Positions 53,921 to 62,701 of a stretch of 64,000 nucleotides of DNA are shown here, piece after piece. Source of the stretch: Brevundimonas sp. UBA6550 (GTDB lineage: Bacteria > Pseudomonadota > Alphaproteobacteria > Caulobacterales > Caulobacteraceae); contig NZ_DJKE01000005.1 of assembly GCF_002434505.1 (NCBI RefSeq), forward strand, positions 186,001 through 250,000, in the 5' to 3' direction. A program made the position numbers and the translations under genes. How positions within the stretch are numbered: position 1 is the first letter of the stretch; the number at the start of each line of letters is the position of its first letter. The notes under the pieces are model-generated. The model was not told where the DNA came from. It was given only the letters and a program-made list of their open reading frames with translations, and searched no databases.

Positions 53921-54694
53921 CGTCCAGCCGTCCAGCCTGCGATAGGCGGCGCCGACGAAGGCCATCGTCAGCGGCGCCTGGATGGCGGTCAGCACCACGA
54001 CGAACACGACCCAGCCCGCCACACCGGACAGCAGGCCCGCACCCCACAGCAGCACCAGGCCGATCTTTGGCGCGCCGGTCACGATCAGGCCGACCAGCAA
54101 CGACCAGAAGGCCCCGCGCGCGATGGTCATGCTGTTCAGCGACACCATGTGGCCGCGCCCGACCGTCGCCGGCGCGAACAGGGACAGCCGCACCGTGAAG
54201 GCCACGACCGCGAACAGGGCGAAGGCCGTCACCACCGCCAGGAGCCCCAGCTTCCACACCGGCCCGACCGCGCCCCACCGGCGCATCTGGATGGCCTGGG
54301 CGTTCAGCTCGGCCATGCCGAACACCGCCAGCAGGACCAGGGCGACGACCGACAGGATCATGGCCATGAACACCGCGCACAGCAGGCCGGCGCCCAGCAG
54401 TCGCATCTCCGGCCGCCCGAACTGCAGCCCTGCCGGCCCCAGACCCAGTCCGCGCGCCTGCATCAGGTCATCGGTGATGGATATCCGCGCCAATGCGCCG
54501 ACCAGCGCCAGCGTCGCGGCCAGAGCGAACGGCGCCCAGACCAGCTCCGTCGCGCCCGCCGCCAGCGGCTGGACGCCCCAGACCACGGCCGCCGGCAGGA
54601 TCGCGCCCCAGGCCCCGCGCCACAGCCTAGGCAGGGCCGAACCCGTCGCCGACAGCGTCTCGCCCAGTCGCAGAATTCGCCGTCCGTCCAACAC
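53900..54694 (-). CDS. Uncharacterised membrane protein
   Basis: 264 residues from a GTG at 54694 (MLDGRRILRLGETLSATG...); a TTG one codon later and longer starts are possible. Six or seven hydrophobic helices, including AILPAAVVWGVQPLAAGATELVWAPFALAATLALVGAL, LLGAGLLCAVFMAMILSVVALVLLAVFG and VVFVVVLTAIQAPLTMAFVGAAYRRL. The layout resembles DUF-type 'glycerophosphoryl diester phosphodiesterase membrane domain' or YciC-like proteins, but I recognise no signature. Convergent with scoB. Confidence 0.7.
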   Translation of the reverse strand: MLDGRRILRLGETLSATGSALPRLWRGAWGAILPAAVVWGVQPLAAGATELVWAPFALAATLALVGALARISITDDLMQARGLGLGPAGLQFGRPEMRLLGAGLLCAVFMAMILSVVALVLLAVFGMAELNAQAIQMRRWGAVGPVWKLGLLAVVTAFALFAVVAFTVRLSLFAPATVGRGHMVSLNSMTIARGAFWSLLVGLIVTGAPKIGLVLLWGAGLLSGVAGWVVFVVVLTAIQAPLTMAFVGAAYRRLDGWTPSQDRA

Positions 54695-54767
54695 CCGCCC
54701 CCGATTGCCGGGGGCGGATATAGCAGGGGACCATGACACCGCGCCAGCCAATGGCTAGAAGGCCGCG

Positions 54768-56174
54768 ATGACCGCTTCCTCCCCCTCCCCCTCGCCCATT
54801 CACGTCATCGGCGGCGGCCTGGCCGGCTCCGAAGCCGCCTGGCAGATCGCCCAGGCCGGCGTGCCCGTCATCCTTCACGAGATGCGCGGCGTCCCGGGCG
54901 TCAAGACCGACGCCCACCACACCGACGGCCTGGCCGAACTGGTCTGCTCCAACTCCTTCCGGTCGGACGACTGGGAGTTCAATGCGGTCGGCTTGCTGCA
55001 CGCCGAGATGCGGGCGCTGGATTCGATCATCATGGCCTGCGGCGACGCCCATCAGGTGCCGGCCGGCGGCGCCCTGGCCGTGGACCGCGAAGGCTTTTCC
55101 GCCGCCGTGACCGCCAGGCTGGAAGCCCATCCGCTGGTCACCATCGTCCGCGAGGAGATCGCCGGCCTGCCGCCGGAGGACTGGGACAATGTCATCGTCG
55201 CCACCGGCCCCCTGACCTCGCCCGCCCTGGCCGAGGCCATCCTGAAGGCGACTGGCGAAGAGTCCCTCAGCTTCTTCGACGCCATCGCCCCCATCGTCCA
55301 CGCCGAAAGCATCGACTTCGACATCGCCTGGCGTCAGTCGCGCTATGACAAGGAAGGCCCGGGCGGGGACGCCGCCGCCTATGTCAACTGTCCGATGGAC
55401 AAGGCCCAGTACGACGCCTTCATCGACGCCCTGCTGGACGGCCCCAAGGCCGAGTTCAAGGACTGGGAGAACGTCCCCTATTTCGACGGCTGCCTGCCCA
55501 TCGAGGTCATGGCCGAACGCGGCCGCGAGACCCTGCGCCACGGCCCGATGAAGCCGGTCGGCCTGACCAATCCGCGCGACCCGACGGTCAAGCCCCACGC
55601 CATCGTCCAGCTGCGTCAGGACAATGCGCTGGGCACCCTGTTCAACCTGGTCGGCTTCCAGACCAAGCTGAAGCATGGGGCGCAGGCCGAGACCTTCCGC
55701 ATGATCCCGGGGCTTCAGAACGCCCAGTTCGCGCGCCTGGGCGGCCTGCACCGCAACACCTATCTGAACAGCCCCCAACTGCTGGACAAGCAGCTGCGCC
55801 TCAAGGCCATGCCGCGCCTGCGCTTCGCCGGCCAGGTGACAGGGGTCGAAGGCTATGTCGAAAGCGCCTCCATGGGCCTGCTGACCGGCCGCCTCGCCGC
55901 CGCGCAGGCGCTGGGCCGCGACCTGTCCGCGCCCCCGCCGGCGACCGCCATCGGCGCCCTGGTCGAACACATCACCGGCGGCCATCTGGCCGGTTCGAAG
56001 TTCCAGCCGATGAACATCAACTACGGCCTGCTGCCTCCGCTGGAAGCGCCCAAGGTGGACGAGGACGGCAAGCGCATCCATCCCAAGGAACGCGGCCGCG
56101 CCAAGAAGCGGCTGATGAGCATCCGGGCGATGGCCAGCCTGAAGGCCTGGCGCGACACAGCGGTCTCTAGTTAA
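54768..56174 (+). CDS. trmFO: tRNA (uracil-54-C5) methyltransferase, folate/FAD-dependent
   Basis: 468 residues. FAD-binding [30 protein letters not shown] at the N terminus, then [27 protein letters not shown] with the first functional Cys, and [31 protein letters not shown] with the second. It makes m5U54 (T54) in tRNA using methylene-tetrahydrofolate rather than SAM. Full length and intact. Confidence 0.95.
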   Translation: MTASSPSPSPIHVIGGGLAGSEAAWQIAQAGVPVILHEMRGVPGVKTDAHHTDGLAELVCSNSFRSDDWEFNAVGLLHAEMRALDSIIMACGDAHQVPAGGALAVDREGFSAAVTARLEAHPLVTIVREEIAGLPPEDWDNVIVATGPLTSPALAEAILKATGEESLSFFDAIAPIVHAESIDFDIAWRQSRYDKEGPGGDAAAYVNCPMDKAQYDAFIDALLDGPKAEFKDWENVPYFDGCLPIEVMAERGRETLRHGPMKPVGLTNPRDPTVKPHAIVQLRQDNALGTLFNLVGFQTKLKHGAQAETFRMIPGLQNAQFARLGGLHRNTYLNSPQLLDKQLRLKAMPRLRFAGQVTGVEGYVESASMGLLTGRLAAAQALGRDLSAPPPATAIGALVEHITGGHLAGSKFQPMNINYGLLPPLEAPKVDEDGKRIHPKERGRAKKRLMSIRAMASLKAWRDTAVSS

Positions 56175-56520
56175 GGATTGAGACCAAGCCTGAAATGATC
56201 ACCAACAGCAACGGCGGACTGGCGATCATTATGGCGACGCGATAACGTCGGAAAATAAAAGTCACCCACCCTGCCAGCGGACAGACCAGTAGTAGAACGT
56301 AGAAGAACGCGAAAACGAGTGACGAACCGAACCTTTCTCCTTTTTCGAGATCGTCCAACGCGAAAAGCACGGCAAGCGACGCGACATATATTCCAAACAG
56401 CCCGAACAAGGTCGCGACCGCGAGAATGACAAGCGCTGGATTTCGCCAGTAATCCCGAGAATAGAGCGCCATCGCCAAATGCTTGTCCCATCGTTTAGAG
56501 GTCTCGCCCCTACTATTCAC
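56167..56520 (-). CDS. Orphan small membrane protein, AT-richer than surroundings
   Basis: 117 residues from a GTG at 56520 (an ATG at 56472 is possible). Three hydrophobic helices: [50 protein letters not shown] and [23 protein letters not shown]+C is about half, visibly lower than the flanking genes, and it uses codons such as ATA, AAA and TTT that neighbours avoid, so it may be a recent arrival. Its 3' end overlaps trmFO by 8 bases. No family recognised; it may not be expressed. Confidence 0.62.
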   Translation of the reverse strand: MNSRGETSKRWDKHLAMALYSRDYWRNPALVILAVATLFGLFGIYVASLAVLFALDDLEKGERFGSSLVFAFFYVLLLVCPLAGWVTFIFRRYRVAIMIASPPLLLVIISGLVSILN

Positions 56521-56544
56521 GTTGTCTAAAGGCGAACAAGCCCT

Positions 56545-57750
56545 TCAGCGCAGCTTGGGCAGGCCCGGCCGGAAGCCCAGCGTCATCACGCCCAGCAGGA
56601 CCACGCCGACGCCCATCAGCACCCAGGCCTGGGTCAGGTCGGCCATGTGGTCGCGCAACAGGCCGGCGGCCAGCGGCGACAGGCTGGCGATGATGTAGCC
56701 GCCGCCCTGGACGAAGGCGAGCAGGTCGCCCGACCGCGCGGGATCGTCGATCTGATCCATCGCCAGGATCAGGCTGAGCGGGAAGATGGCCCCGATCCCC
56801 AGGCCGAGAACCAGCACCACCGGAACCGCCAGACTGATCGGCGCGATCACCAGCCCCGCCAGACCGAGCAAAGCCAGCACCAACGCCGTCAGGATCGGTC
56901 CGCGTCGATCCGGGAAGCGGCCGATGGTCATCGACACCATCAGGCCCGCCGCGACCTCGGCGCCGGTCATGCCGCTGAGGAGATAGCCGGCCGTGGCCCT
57001 GGGCTCGCCCAGGTCGATGTAGAAGGGCGGCAGCCAGGCCAGGACCAGCGTATAGGCCGACGTCCCCAGCCCCATGATCAGGATCAGCCGCCACGCCCGG
57101 CCCTGGCGCCAGAAGGGACGTTCCGGATCTATAGCTTCCACCACGGCGGCGCGGTTGGGTTCTTCCGCCGCCGGATCGCGCGACGCCGCCAGCCAGATCA
57201 GGGCTGCGGCGAAGGCGGGCGCGCTCCACAGCGCCAGCGTCCCGGCCCAGCCGACCGTCTCGGCCAAACCCGCCGCCGTCGCCGCCGCGATTGCGGCGCC
57301 GCCCATGATGCCGGTGGTGTACAGCGCCATGACCGTGCCGAACCGGGCCGGAAAAGCCCGCTTGATGACGACCGGCGCCAGGGCCTGGATCAGCGCCACG
57401 CCGACGCCGACGACCGCCGCGCTGGCGATCAGGCCGGCCGTATCCTTCAGCGCCGCCCGCACCAGACAGGCTCCGCCGATCAGCAGCGCGCCCAGCAGAA
57501 CCCCGCGCCGCTCGCCCAGCCGTCGACGCAACGGCCGGATCGACAGGGCGCCCAGGCCGATCATCAGAACCGGCAGGGTGGTCAGCAGGCTGGCGGCGGT
57601 CGAGCCCATGCCCGTGGCGCCTTCGATGAGGTCCAGCAGCGGCCCGACCGCCGCCATCGCCGGACGCAGGTTCAGCGCCAGGGCGACGATGGCCGCCAGC
57701 AACAGCAGCGACGCGCCGCGGGTCGGCGCGGCGTCGGATCGTGTGGACAT
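56545..57750 (-). CDS. MFS transporter, CynX/NimT type
   Basis: 401 residues, twelve membrane helices. LLLLAAIVALALNLRPAMAAVGPLLDLI at the N terminus, LSIRPLRRRLGERRGVLLGALLIGG (loop 2-3 motif) and FGTVMALYTTGIMGGAAIAAATAAGLAETVGWAGTLALWSAP are typical of the cyanate/nitroimidazole (CynX/NimT) MFS branch. Substrate unknown. Divergent from a MarR gene, with two operator-like repeats between, so it is probably the MarR target. Confidence 0.87.
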   Translation of the reverse strand: MSTRSDAAPTRGASLLLLAAIVALALNLRPAMAAVGPLLDLIEGATGMGSTAASLLTTLPVLMIGLGALSIRPLRRRLGERRGVLLGALLIGGACLVRAALKDTAGLIASAAVVGVGVALIQALAPVVIKRAFPARFGTVMALYTTGIMGGAAIAAATAAGLAETVGWAGTLALWSAPAFAAALIWLAASRDPAAEEPNRAAVVEAIDPERPFWRQGRAWRLILIMGLGTSAYTLVLAWLPPFYIDLGEPRATAGYLLSGMTGAEVAAGLMVSMTIGRFPDRRGPILTALVLALLGLAGLVIAPISLAVPVVLVLGLGIGAIFPLSLILAMDQIDDPARSGDLLAFVQGGGYIIASLSPLAAGLLRDHMADLTQAWVLMGVGVVLLGVMTLGFRPGLPKLR

Positions 57751-57780
57751 GGAGGACTCCTGCCGAAAATCGCGCTAATC

Positions 57781-57811
57781 TCTCGACCTCAAGTATCTCG
57801 ATGTCAAGATA
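57781..57811. promoter_or_regulatory. MarR-type operator pair between the MFS and marR genes
   Basis: An 18-bp imperfect palindrome, TATCTCGAT/GTCAAGATA (57794-57811), preceded by a related half-matching copy, TCTCGACCTCAAGTAT (57781-57796). The palindrome ends 3 bases before the marR ATG at 57815. The MFS start codon is at 57750. This spacing fits a regulator that represses both divergent genes. Confidence 0.68.
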
Positions 57812-57814
57812 ACC

Positions 57815-58306
57815 ATGCCCGACCGAGCCTCCCGCGCCGCCGCCCAATGGGCCGTGCAACGCCCCGATCTGGATATGCTGCCGATGGAGGTGCTGGGCCG
57901 GCTGAACGAGGCGTCCCAACTGGTGATCCGCGAGCGACAGACCCCGCTGTTCGCACGCCACGGCCTGCAGCACGGCGAGTTCGACGTCCTGGCCACGCTG
58001 CGTCGCTCGGGAGAGCGCGAGGGCCTGACGCCGACCGCCCTGTTCGAGGCGGCGATGATGTCTTCGGGCGGCATGACCGCGCGGATCGACCGGCTGGAGA
58101 AGGCGAGGCTGGTCGAGCGCCGGCCGCACCCCAGCGACCGCCGCGCCACGCTGGTCCGCCTGACGGACAAGGGCTTCGCCCTGATCGATTCGATCATGCC
58201 CAGCCATCAGGACACGGCGCGGGAGGCGCTGGCCGGTCTGTCGGTCGATGAGCAGAAGGCGCTGAACGCCCTGCTGGCGCGCCTGATCGCCGGCCTGAAC
58301 GGCTAG
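57815..58306 (+). CDS. MarR-family regulator
   Basis: 163 residues. Winged helix: LQHGEFDVLATLRRSGEREGLTPTALFEAAMMSSGGMTARIDRLEKARLVERRPHPSDRRATLVRLTDKG (about residues 50-120), with the wing motif DRRATLVRLT. No cysteine near the usual oxidation-sensing site, so a ligand-binding rather than thiol-switch MarR is likelier. Almost no leader between operator and ATG, suggesting a leaderless or very short 5' end. Confidence 0.9.
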   Translation: MPDRASRAAAQWAVQRPDLDMLPMEVLGRLNEASQLVIRERQTPLFARHGLQHGEFDVLATLRRSGEREGLTPTALFEAAMMSSGGMTARIDRLEKARLVERRPHPSDRRATLVRLTDKGFALIDSIMPSHQDTAREALAGLSVDEQKALNALLARLIAGLNG

Positions 58307-58307
58307 A

Positions 58308-58955
58308 TCAGATACGGCCCCGCAGCACGGCCCACAGCAGGCGCAGCCGCTTCAGCGGCTCGGGCCGTTCGGGGTCGGTCAGGGCCGCGTGGGCCACGGC
58401 GGGGAAGCCGACGGGCGGCAGGCGTTTCAGCGCCGCATTGGCCGTGGATCGCAGGGCGGCCGCCTCGTGGCCCCGGCCGGTCTGCGTCAGTCCCCGGACA
58501 CGGCCCGCCTCCGCGACGGCCGCGTCATGGCCCTTGCCCGCCAGGACCCGCACCCCGACCTGCATCGGCCCGACGTAGAAGGCGTCCAGGTCGTGCGGCT
58601 CCTCGCGCACGCGGCCGATATGGGCCTCGATCAGGGCGTCGAACGGCGCGCGATCCAGGCCGTGACGCGCGACCAGATCGGTCAGGACCTCCAGCACCGG
58701 ATGACCCTTGCGCGGCGCGCCGGCGAAGACGCCGTCCATCTGCTCCGCCCACCAGGTGTAGCGCATCTCGGCCAACAGGGGCTGGGTCACGCGCGTCGGG
58801 ATGGCCATCAACTCGGCCTCGAAGGCGTAGAGCGCGATCAGATCGGCGCGCGCGATGGGATCGGCGACCAGGCGGCTGGACAGCCAGCGGTCCAGGTCGG
58901 CGTCGCGGACCTGCTGGTCCAGGGTGTCGGCGGGGGCCTGGGCGGCTTGCGTCAC
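58308..58955 (-). CDS. Squalene/phytoene-synthase-family protein
   Basis: 215 residues from a GTG at 58955, two bases downstream of the polyprenyl synthase stop. IALYAFEAELMAIPTRVTQPLLAEMRYTWWAEQMDGV (about residues 40-76) is the family core, but the canonical Asp-rich substrate motifs (DxxxD) are not evident, and the protein is shorter than true synthases (about 280-300). It resembles the NDUFAF6-like branch, whose human member helps assemble respiratory complex I. Either role is possible. Confidence 0.78.
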   Translation of the reverse strand: MTQAAQAPADTLDQQVRDADLDRWLSSRLVADPIARADLIALYAFEAELMAIPTRVTQPLLAEMRYTWWAEQMDGVFAGAPRKGHPVLEVLTDLVARHGLDRAPFDALIEAHIGRVREEPHDLDAFYVGPMQVGVRVLAGKGHDAAVAEAGRVRGLTQTGRGHEAAALRSTANAALKRLPPVGFPAVAHAALTDPERPEPLKRLRLLWAVLRGRI

Positions 58956-58957
58956 GG

Positions 58958-59989
58958 TCAGGCCGCGCGCGACACCGCGAAATCGGCAAGGTCCTCCAGC
59001 GCCGCGCGCCAGTCGCTGGCGGGCAGGACCGACAGGGCGGCCTTGGCGGCGTCGGCGTACTCGCCGGCCAGGTCCAGGGTCGCGCCGATGGCGCCGGAGC
59101 CGACCACCAGTTCGCGGGCGCGGGCGAAATCCTCTGGCGTGCGTTCGCCCTTGGTCACGGTGCGCTCCCAGAAGGCGTCCTCGCGCCCCTTGGTGCGGGT
59201 CACGGCCAGCAGCAGCGGCAGGGTGGCCTTGCCCTCGTTGAAGTCGTCGCCGGCGTTCTTGCCCAGGGCCTCGGCCGTGGCGCCGTAATCCAGCGCGTCG
59301 TCGGCCAGCTGGAAGGCGATTCCCAGGGCCATGCCGTAATCGCGCAGCGCCGTGACGGCCTGGGCCGAGGCGCCGGCCCCGACCGCGCCCGCCTCGGCGG
59401 CGGCGGCGAACAGTTCGGCGGTCTTGGCCGAGATGATCTGCAGATAGGTGGCCTGGTCCAGGTTCAGGTCGTGGGCGCGGGTCAGCTGCAGCACCTCGCC
59501 CTCGGAGATCACGCGCGAAGCCTCGGCCAGGATGCCCAGGGCGCGCATCGAATCGGTCTCGACCATCAGTTCGAAGGCGCGCGCGAACAGGAAGTCGCCG
59601 ACCAGCACGCTGGTGGGCGCGCCCCAGATCAGGTGGGCGGCGACCTTGCCGCGACGCAGTTCGGACGCATCGACGATGTCGTCGTGCAGCAGGGTGGCGG
59701 TGTGGATGAACTCGACGGCGGCGGCCAGCTTCTTGGGCGACAGAATGTCGTCGGCGGCGCCCGCCGCGCGCGCGGCGGCGACGGTCAGCAGGGGACGCAA
59801 ACGCTTGCCGCCCGCCGACACCAGATGCTCGGCCAGTTTGGGGATGATCGGCACGTCCGACTGCATCCGATCCAGGATCAGCGCGTCCACGGCGGCCATG
59901 TCGCGCTCGGCCAGCCGGACAAGGGCGTTGACGTCCCCCTTGGGGCGGGGAGCGGCGGCGAGAGCGACTTCCAAGAGATACTCTTTCAC
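58958..59989 (-). CDS. Long-chain polyprenyl diphosphate synthase
   Basis: 343 residues from a GTG at 59989 (MKEYLLEVALAAAP); upstream in-frame codons to 60058 do not look like the family. The first Asp-rich motif is LLHDDIVDASELRRG (about residues 93-107), the second QLADDALDYGA, with GGKRLRP for isopentenyl binding. The pattern matches octa/decaprenyl synthases that make the ubiquinone tail (IspB/DdsA group). Operon with the phytoene-synthase-like gene. Confidence 0.92.
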   Translation of the reverse strand: MKEYLLEVALAAAPRPKGDVNALVRLAERDMAAVDALILDRMQSDVPIIPKLAEHLVSAGGKRLRPLLTVAAARAAGAADDILSPKKLAAAVEFIHTATLLHDDIVDASELRRGKVAAHLIWGAPTSVLVGDFLFARAFELMVETDSMRALGILAEASRVISEGEVLQLTRAHDLNLDQATYLQIISAKTAELFAAAAEAGAVGAGASAQAVTALRDYGMALGIAFQLADDALDYGATAEALGKNAGDDFNEGKATLPLLLAVTRTKGREDAFWERTVTKGERTPEDFARARELVVGSGAIGATLDLAGEYADAAKAALSVLPASDWRAALEDLADFAVSRAA

Positions 59990-60095
59990 TGGCGCGGCGA
60001 ACCGCGTCGAAGGATTCGGCGGCCGGTTCGACTTGCCCCGGCGCACTGCGGCGCACAATGATGTTCGCCCCCTTGAGGGTCAAGGAGATTGAGGC

Positions 60096-60854
60096 TTGAA
60101 CGCGGTCGAAACGACGCCGCCGCAGATCGTGGAGAACGGCCTGCTGAACGGACGGGTGCGGTTGCGCCAGCCCGCGCGCGGCTACCGCGCCGGCATGGAC
60201 GCGGCCCTGCTGGCGGCCGCCGTTCCCGCCCTGTCGGGGCAGACGGTGATCGAGGCCGGCTGCGGCGCGGGCGCGGTCCTGATGCAGATCGCGGCGCGCC
60301 GGCCGGGCGTGCGGCTTATGGGGATAGAGCGCGATCCGGCCATGGCGGCCCTGGCGGTCGAGAACGCGGCGCTGAACGACGTGGCGGCGACGACCACGAT
60401 CCATTCCGGCGACGTGGCGGCGGGCTTTCGGGCGCTGGATGCGGCGCCGGGCGACTGGGCCGTGTCCAATCCGCCCTTCTTCGACGACGCCTGCGCCCTG
60501 CGCGCCCCGGCCGAGGGCAAGCGCGGCGCCTGGATGGCCGACGACGGGCTGAAGGCCTGGACCGGCTTTCTGCTGAAGGCGGTGCGCGAGGGCGGGCGGA
60601 TCGTGGTGATCCACCGCGCGGATCGGCTGGCCGACCTTCTTGAGTTGCTGGGCGAAAAGGCGGGATCGTTCGCCATCCGACCCATTCATCCGTTTGCGGA
60701 CGAACCGGCCAAGCGCGTGCTGGTCCAGGCGATCAAGACCGGACGGGCGCCGCTGCGCCTGCTGCCGCCCTTGGTGCTGCACGACCGCGAGGGCGGCAAA
60801 CACAGCCCCCAGGCCGAGGCGATCCTGCGCGGCGAGGCGGCCCTGGATTGGTGA
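60096..60854 (+). CDS. tRNA1(Val) (adenine-37-N6)-methyltransferase-like (TrmN6)
   Basis: 252 residues from a TTG at 60096 (AAGGAG 10-15 bases upstream). RLRQPARGYRAGMDAALLAAAVPALSGQTVIEAGCGAGAVLMQIAARRPGVRLMGIERD contains the SAM site, and WAVSNPPFFDD is the NPPF catalytic motif of N6-adenine methyltransferases. Shape and motifs fit the YfiC/TrmN6 group. Divergent from the polyprenyl synthase gene. Confidence 0.88.
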   Translation: MNAVETTPPQIVENGLLNGRVRLRQPARGYRAGMDAALLAAAVPALSGQTVIEAGCGAGAVLMQIAARRPGVRLMGIERDPAMAALAVENAALNDVAATTTIHSGDVAAGFRALDAAPGDWAVSNPPFFDDACALRAPAEGKRGAWMADDGLKAWTGFLLKAVREGGRIVVIHRADRLADLLELLGEKAGSFAIRPIHPFADEPAKRVLVQAIKTGRAPLRLLPPLVLHDREGGKHSPQAEAILRGEAALDW

Positions 60855-60921
60855 GCCGGGTGGTCATTCGCCGCCAGACCTCCTAAATGCGCCCTCCCCT
60901 TCAGCAGAAAGACCGTCCGAC

Positions 60922-61395
60922 GTGCCCGCCGATCATTTGCCCGACGACCTCAAGGATGGCCTGATCGCCGTCGGCGAGGCCGCGCGCGATCTAAAGTCGC
61001 CGTGGTGGATCTTCGGCGGGGCGGCCATGGCGCTTTACGGCCTGGACGAGATTCATGTGCCGGACATCGACGTGCTGTGCGCGCCGCGCGACGCCCGCGC
61101 CCTGCTGGCGACGCTGGACGGCCATGTGGTGGCCGATCCGGGCGAGGGCCTGTTCCGCTCCGCCGTCTTCGGCCGCGCGCCGGACCAGCCGATCCTGATC
61201 GAGGTGATGGCCGGGCTGGAGGTGCGCGACGGCGGCGACTGGGCCCCGGCCGCCTTCGCCTCGCGCCGTCAGGTCTTCGTGGAGGACACGCCGCTGTTCG
61301 TGCCCGACATCCGGGACCACATCGCCCTTTACCGCCTGTTCGGCCGTCCCAAGGACCTGGCGCGCGTCGAACAGCTTGAACGACTGATCGCCTGA
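60922..61395 (+). CDS. Nucleotidyltransferase-fold protein
   Basis: 157 residues from a GTG at 60922 (start tentative; no strong ribosome site). [38 protein letters not shown] (about residues 28-65) has the GG...DxD layout of polymerase-beta-like nucleotidyltransferases, seen also in AbiEii-like and aminoglycoside-type proteins. No antitoxin partner lies beside it. It shares one base with tgt (TGATG), so it is expressed with tgt. Function unknown. Confidence 0.72.
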   Translation: MPADHLPDDLKDGLIAVGEAARDLKSPWWIFGGAAMALYGLDEIHVPDIDVLCAPRDARALLATLDGHVVADPGEGLFRSAVFGRAPDQPILIEVMAGLEVRDGGDWAPAAFASRRQVFVEDTPLFVPDIRDHIALYRLFGRPKDLARVEQLERLIA

Positions 61396-62507
61396 TGCCC
61401 TTCCCTTATCAGATCACCGCCACCGAAGGCCGCGCCCGCACCGGCGTGCTGAAGACCGCGCGCGGCGACATCCGCACCCCCGCCTTCATGCCCGTCGGCA
61501 CCGCCGCCACGGTCAAGGCGATGACGGTGGATCAGGTCAAGGCGACCGGCGCCGACATCCTGCTGGGCAACACCTATCACCTGATGCTGCGCCCCGGCCC
61601 CGAGCGGATGGAGCGTCTGGGCGGGCTGCACAGGTTCATGGGCTGGGACAAGCCGATCCTGACCGACTCGGGCGGTTTTCAGGTCATGTCCCTGGCCGGG
61701 ATTTCCAAGGTGAAGGAGGAGGCCGTCACCTTCTCCAGCCACATCGACGGCTCAAAACACGTCCTGACGCCGGAACGCTCCATCGAAATCCAGGCCGACC
61801 GCATCGGCGCCGACATCTCCATGCAACTGGACCAGTGCGTCGCCTATCCGGCGGAAAAGGACGCGGCCCGCAGGGCGATGGAGCTGTCGATCCGCTGGGG
61901 CGCGCGCTCCAAGGCGCGGTTCGGCGAGCGTGAGAAACAAGCTCTGTTCGGCATCCAGCAGGGTTCGACCTTCGAAGACCTGCGCCGTCAATCGTCCGAA
62001 CAGCTTCAGGAAATCGGCTTCGACGGCTACGCCATCGGCGGCCTGGCCGTGGGCGAAGGCCACGCCGCCATGTGCGAGGTGCTGGATTACGCGCCCGAGT
62101 TCCTGCCCCAGGACCGCCCCCGCTATCTGATGGGCGTGGGCAAGCCGGTCGACTTGGTCGAGGCGGTGTATCGCGGCGTGGACATGTTCGACTGCGTCCT
62201 GCCGACCCGCGCCGGGCGCCACGGCCAGGCCTGGACCTGGGACGGCCCGCTGAACCTGAAGAACGCTCGGTTCGCCGAGGATCAGGACCCGCTGGACCCG
62301 ACCATCGACGGCCCGTCGTCGCAGTATTCGAAGGCCTATCTGCACCACCTGATCCGCGCCGACGAAATCCTCGGCAAGGTGCTGCTCAGCTGGCACAATA
62401 TCGCCTTCTACCAGGCGCTGACGGCGGCCATGCGGGCGGCGATTTCGGAAGGCCGGTTCGAGGCGTTCCGCCGCGACTTCCATGCACGGCACACGTCGAA
62501 CGGCTGA
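61395..62507 (+). CDS. tgt: tRNA-guanine transglycosylase (zinc cysteines missing)
   Basis: 370 residues. Exchanges guanine-34 for preQ1 in queuosine tRNAs. Catalytic parts are intact: [13 protein letters not shown] (Asp general base), GGLAVGEG and [16 protein letters not shown] (nucleophile Asp in MFDC). The zinc-binding stretch is altered: bacterial Tgt normally reads like LDPxCxCxxC before YSRAYLHH, but here [19 protein letters not shown] (62293-62350) keeps only the histidine and lacks all three cysteines. Either a zinc-free lineage variant or reduced function. Confidence 0.94.
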   Translation: MPFPYQITATEGRARTGVLKTARGDIRTPAFMPVGTAATVKAMTVDQVKATGADILLGNTYHLMLRPGPERMERLGGLHRFMGWDKPILTDSGGFQVMSLAGISKVKEEAVTFSSHIDGSKHVLTPERSIEIQADRIGADISMQLDQCVAYPAEKDAARRAMELSIRWGARSKARFGEREKQALFGIQQGSTFEDLRRQSSEQLQEIGFDGYAIGGLAVGEGHAAMCEVLDYAPEFLPQDRPRYLMGVGKPVDLVEAVYRGVDMFDCVLPTRAGRHGQAWTWDGPLNLKNARFAEDQDPLDPTIDGPSSQYSKAYLHHLIRADEILGKVLLSWHNIAFYQALTAAMRAAISEGRFEAFRRDFHARHTSNG

Positions 62508-62536
62508 ATCAAGACCAGCCCTCATTCTGTCGATGC

Positions 62537-62666
62537 CGTCATTCCGGGGCGTCCGAAGGACGAACCCGGAAACCAGGACAACTGCATCGGGCGCCGGACC
62601 ACATCAAGCGGCGCGATTGCGGCCCTGGGTTCCGGGTTCTTCGCTCCGCTCAGCCCCGGAATGACG
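62537..62666. repeat. Intergenic palindromic repeat (RPE-like)
   Basis: Outer arms CGTCATTCCGGGGC (62537-62550) and GCCCCGGAATGACG (62653-62666) are perfect 14-base inverse copies. Inside, GAACCCGGAAACCAGG and CCTGGGTTCCGGGTTC pair with one mismatch, giving a long imperfect hairpin of about 130 bases. This 'GTCATTCCGGGG...AACCCGG' type recurs between genes in many alphaproteobacterial genomes. It lies between convergent tgt and the lipoprotein gene and could also terminate transcription. Confidence 0.85.
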
Positions 62667-62701
62667 AGTTGGGAGGCCGGTCAAGCGAATGCTGACCGGA
62701 C

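Noticed and set aside
58308..60803. 831-codon frame covering the polyprenyl synthase region
   Set aside because: Only the C-terminal 215 codons match a family; the rest is antisense or out-of-frame to real genes.
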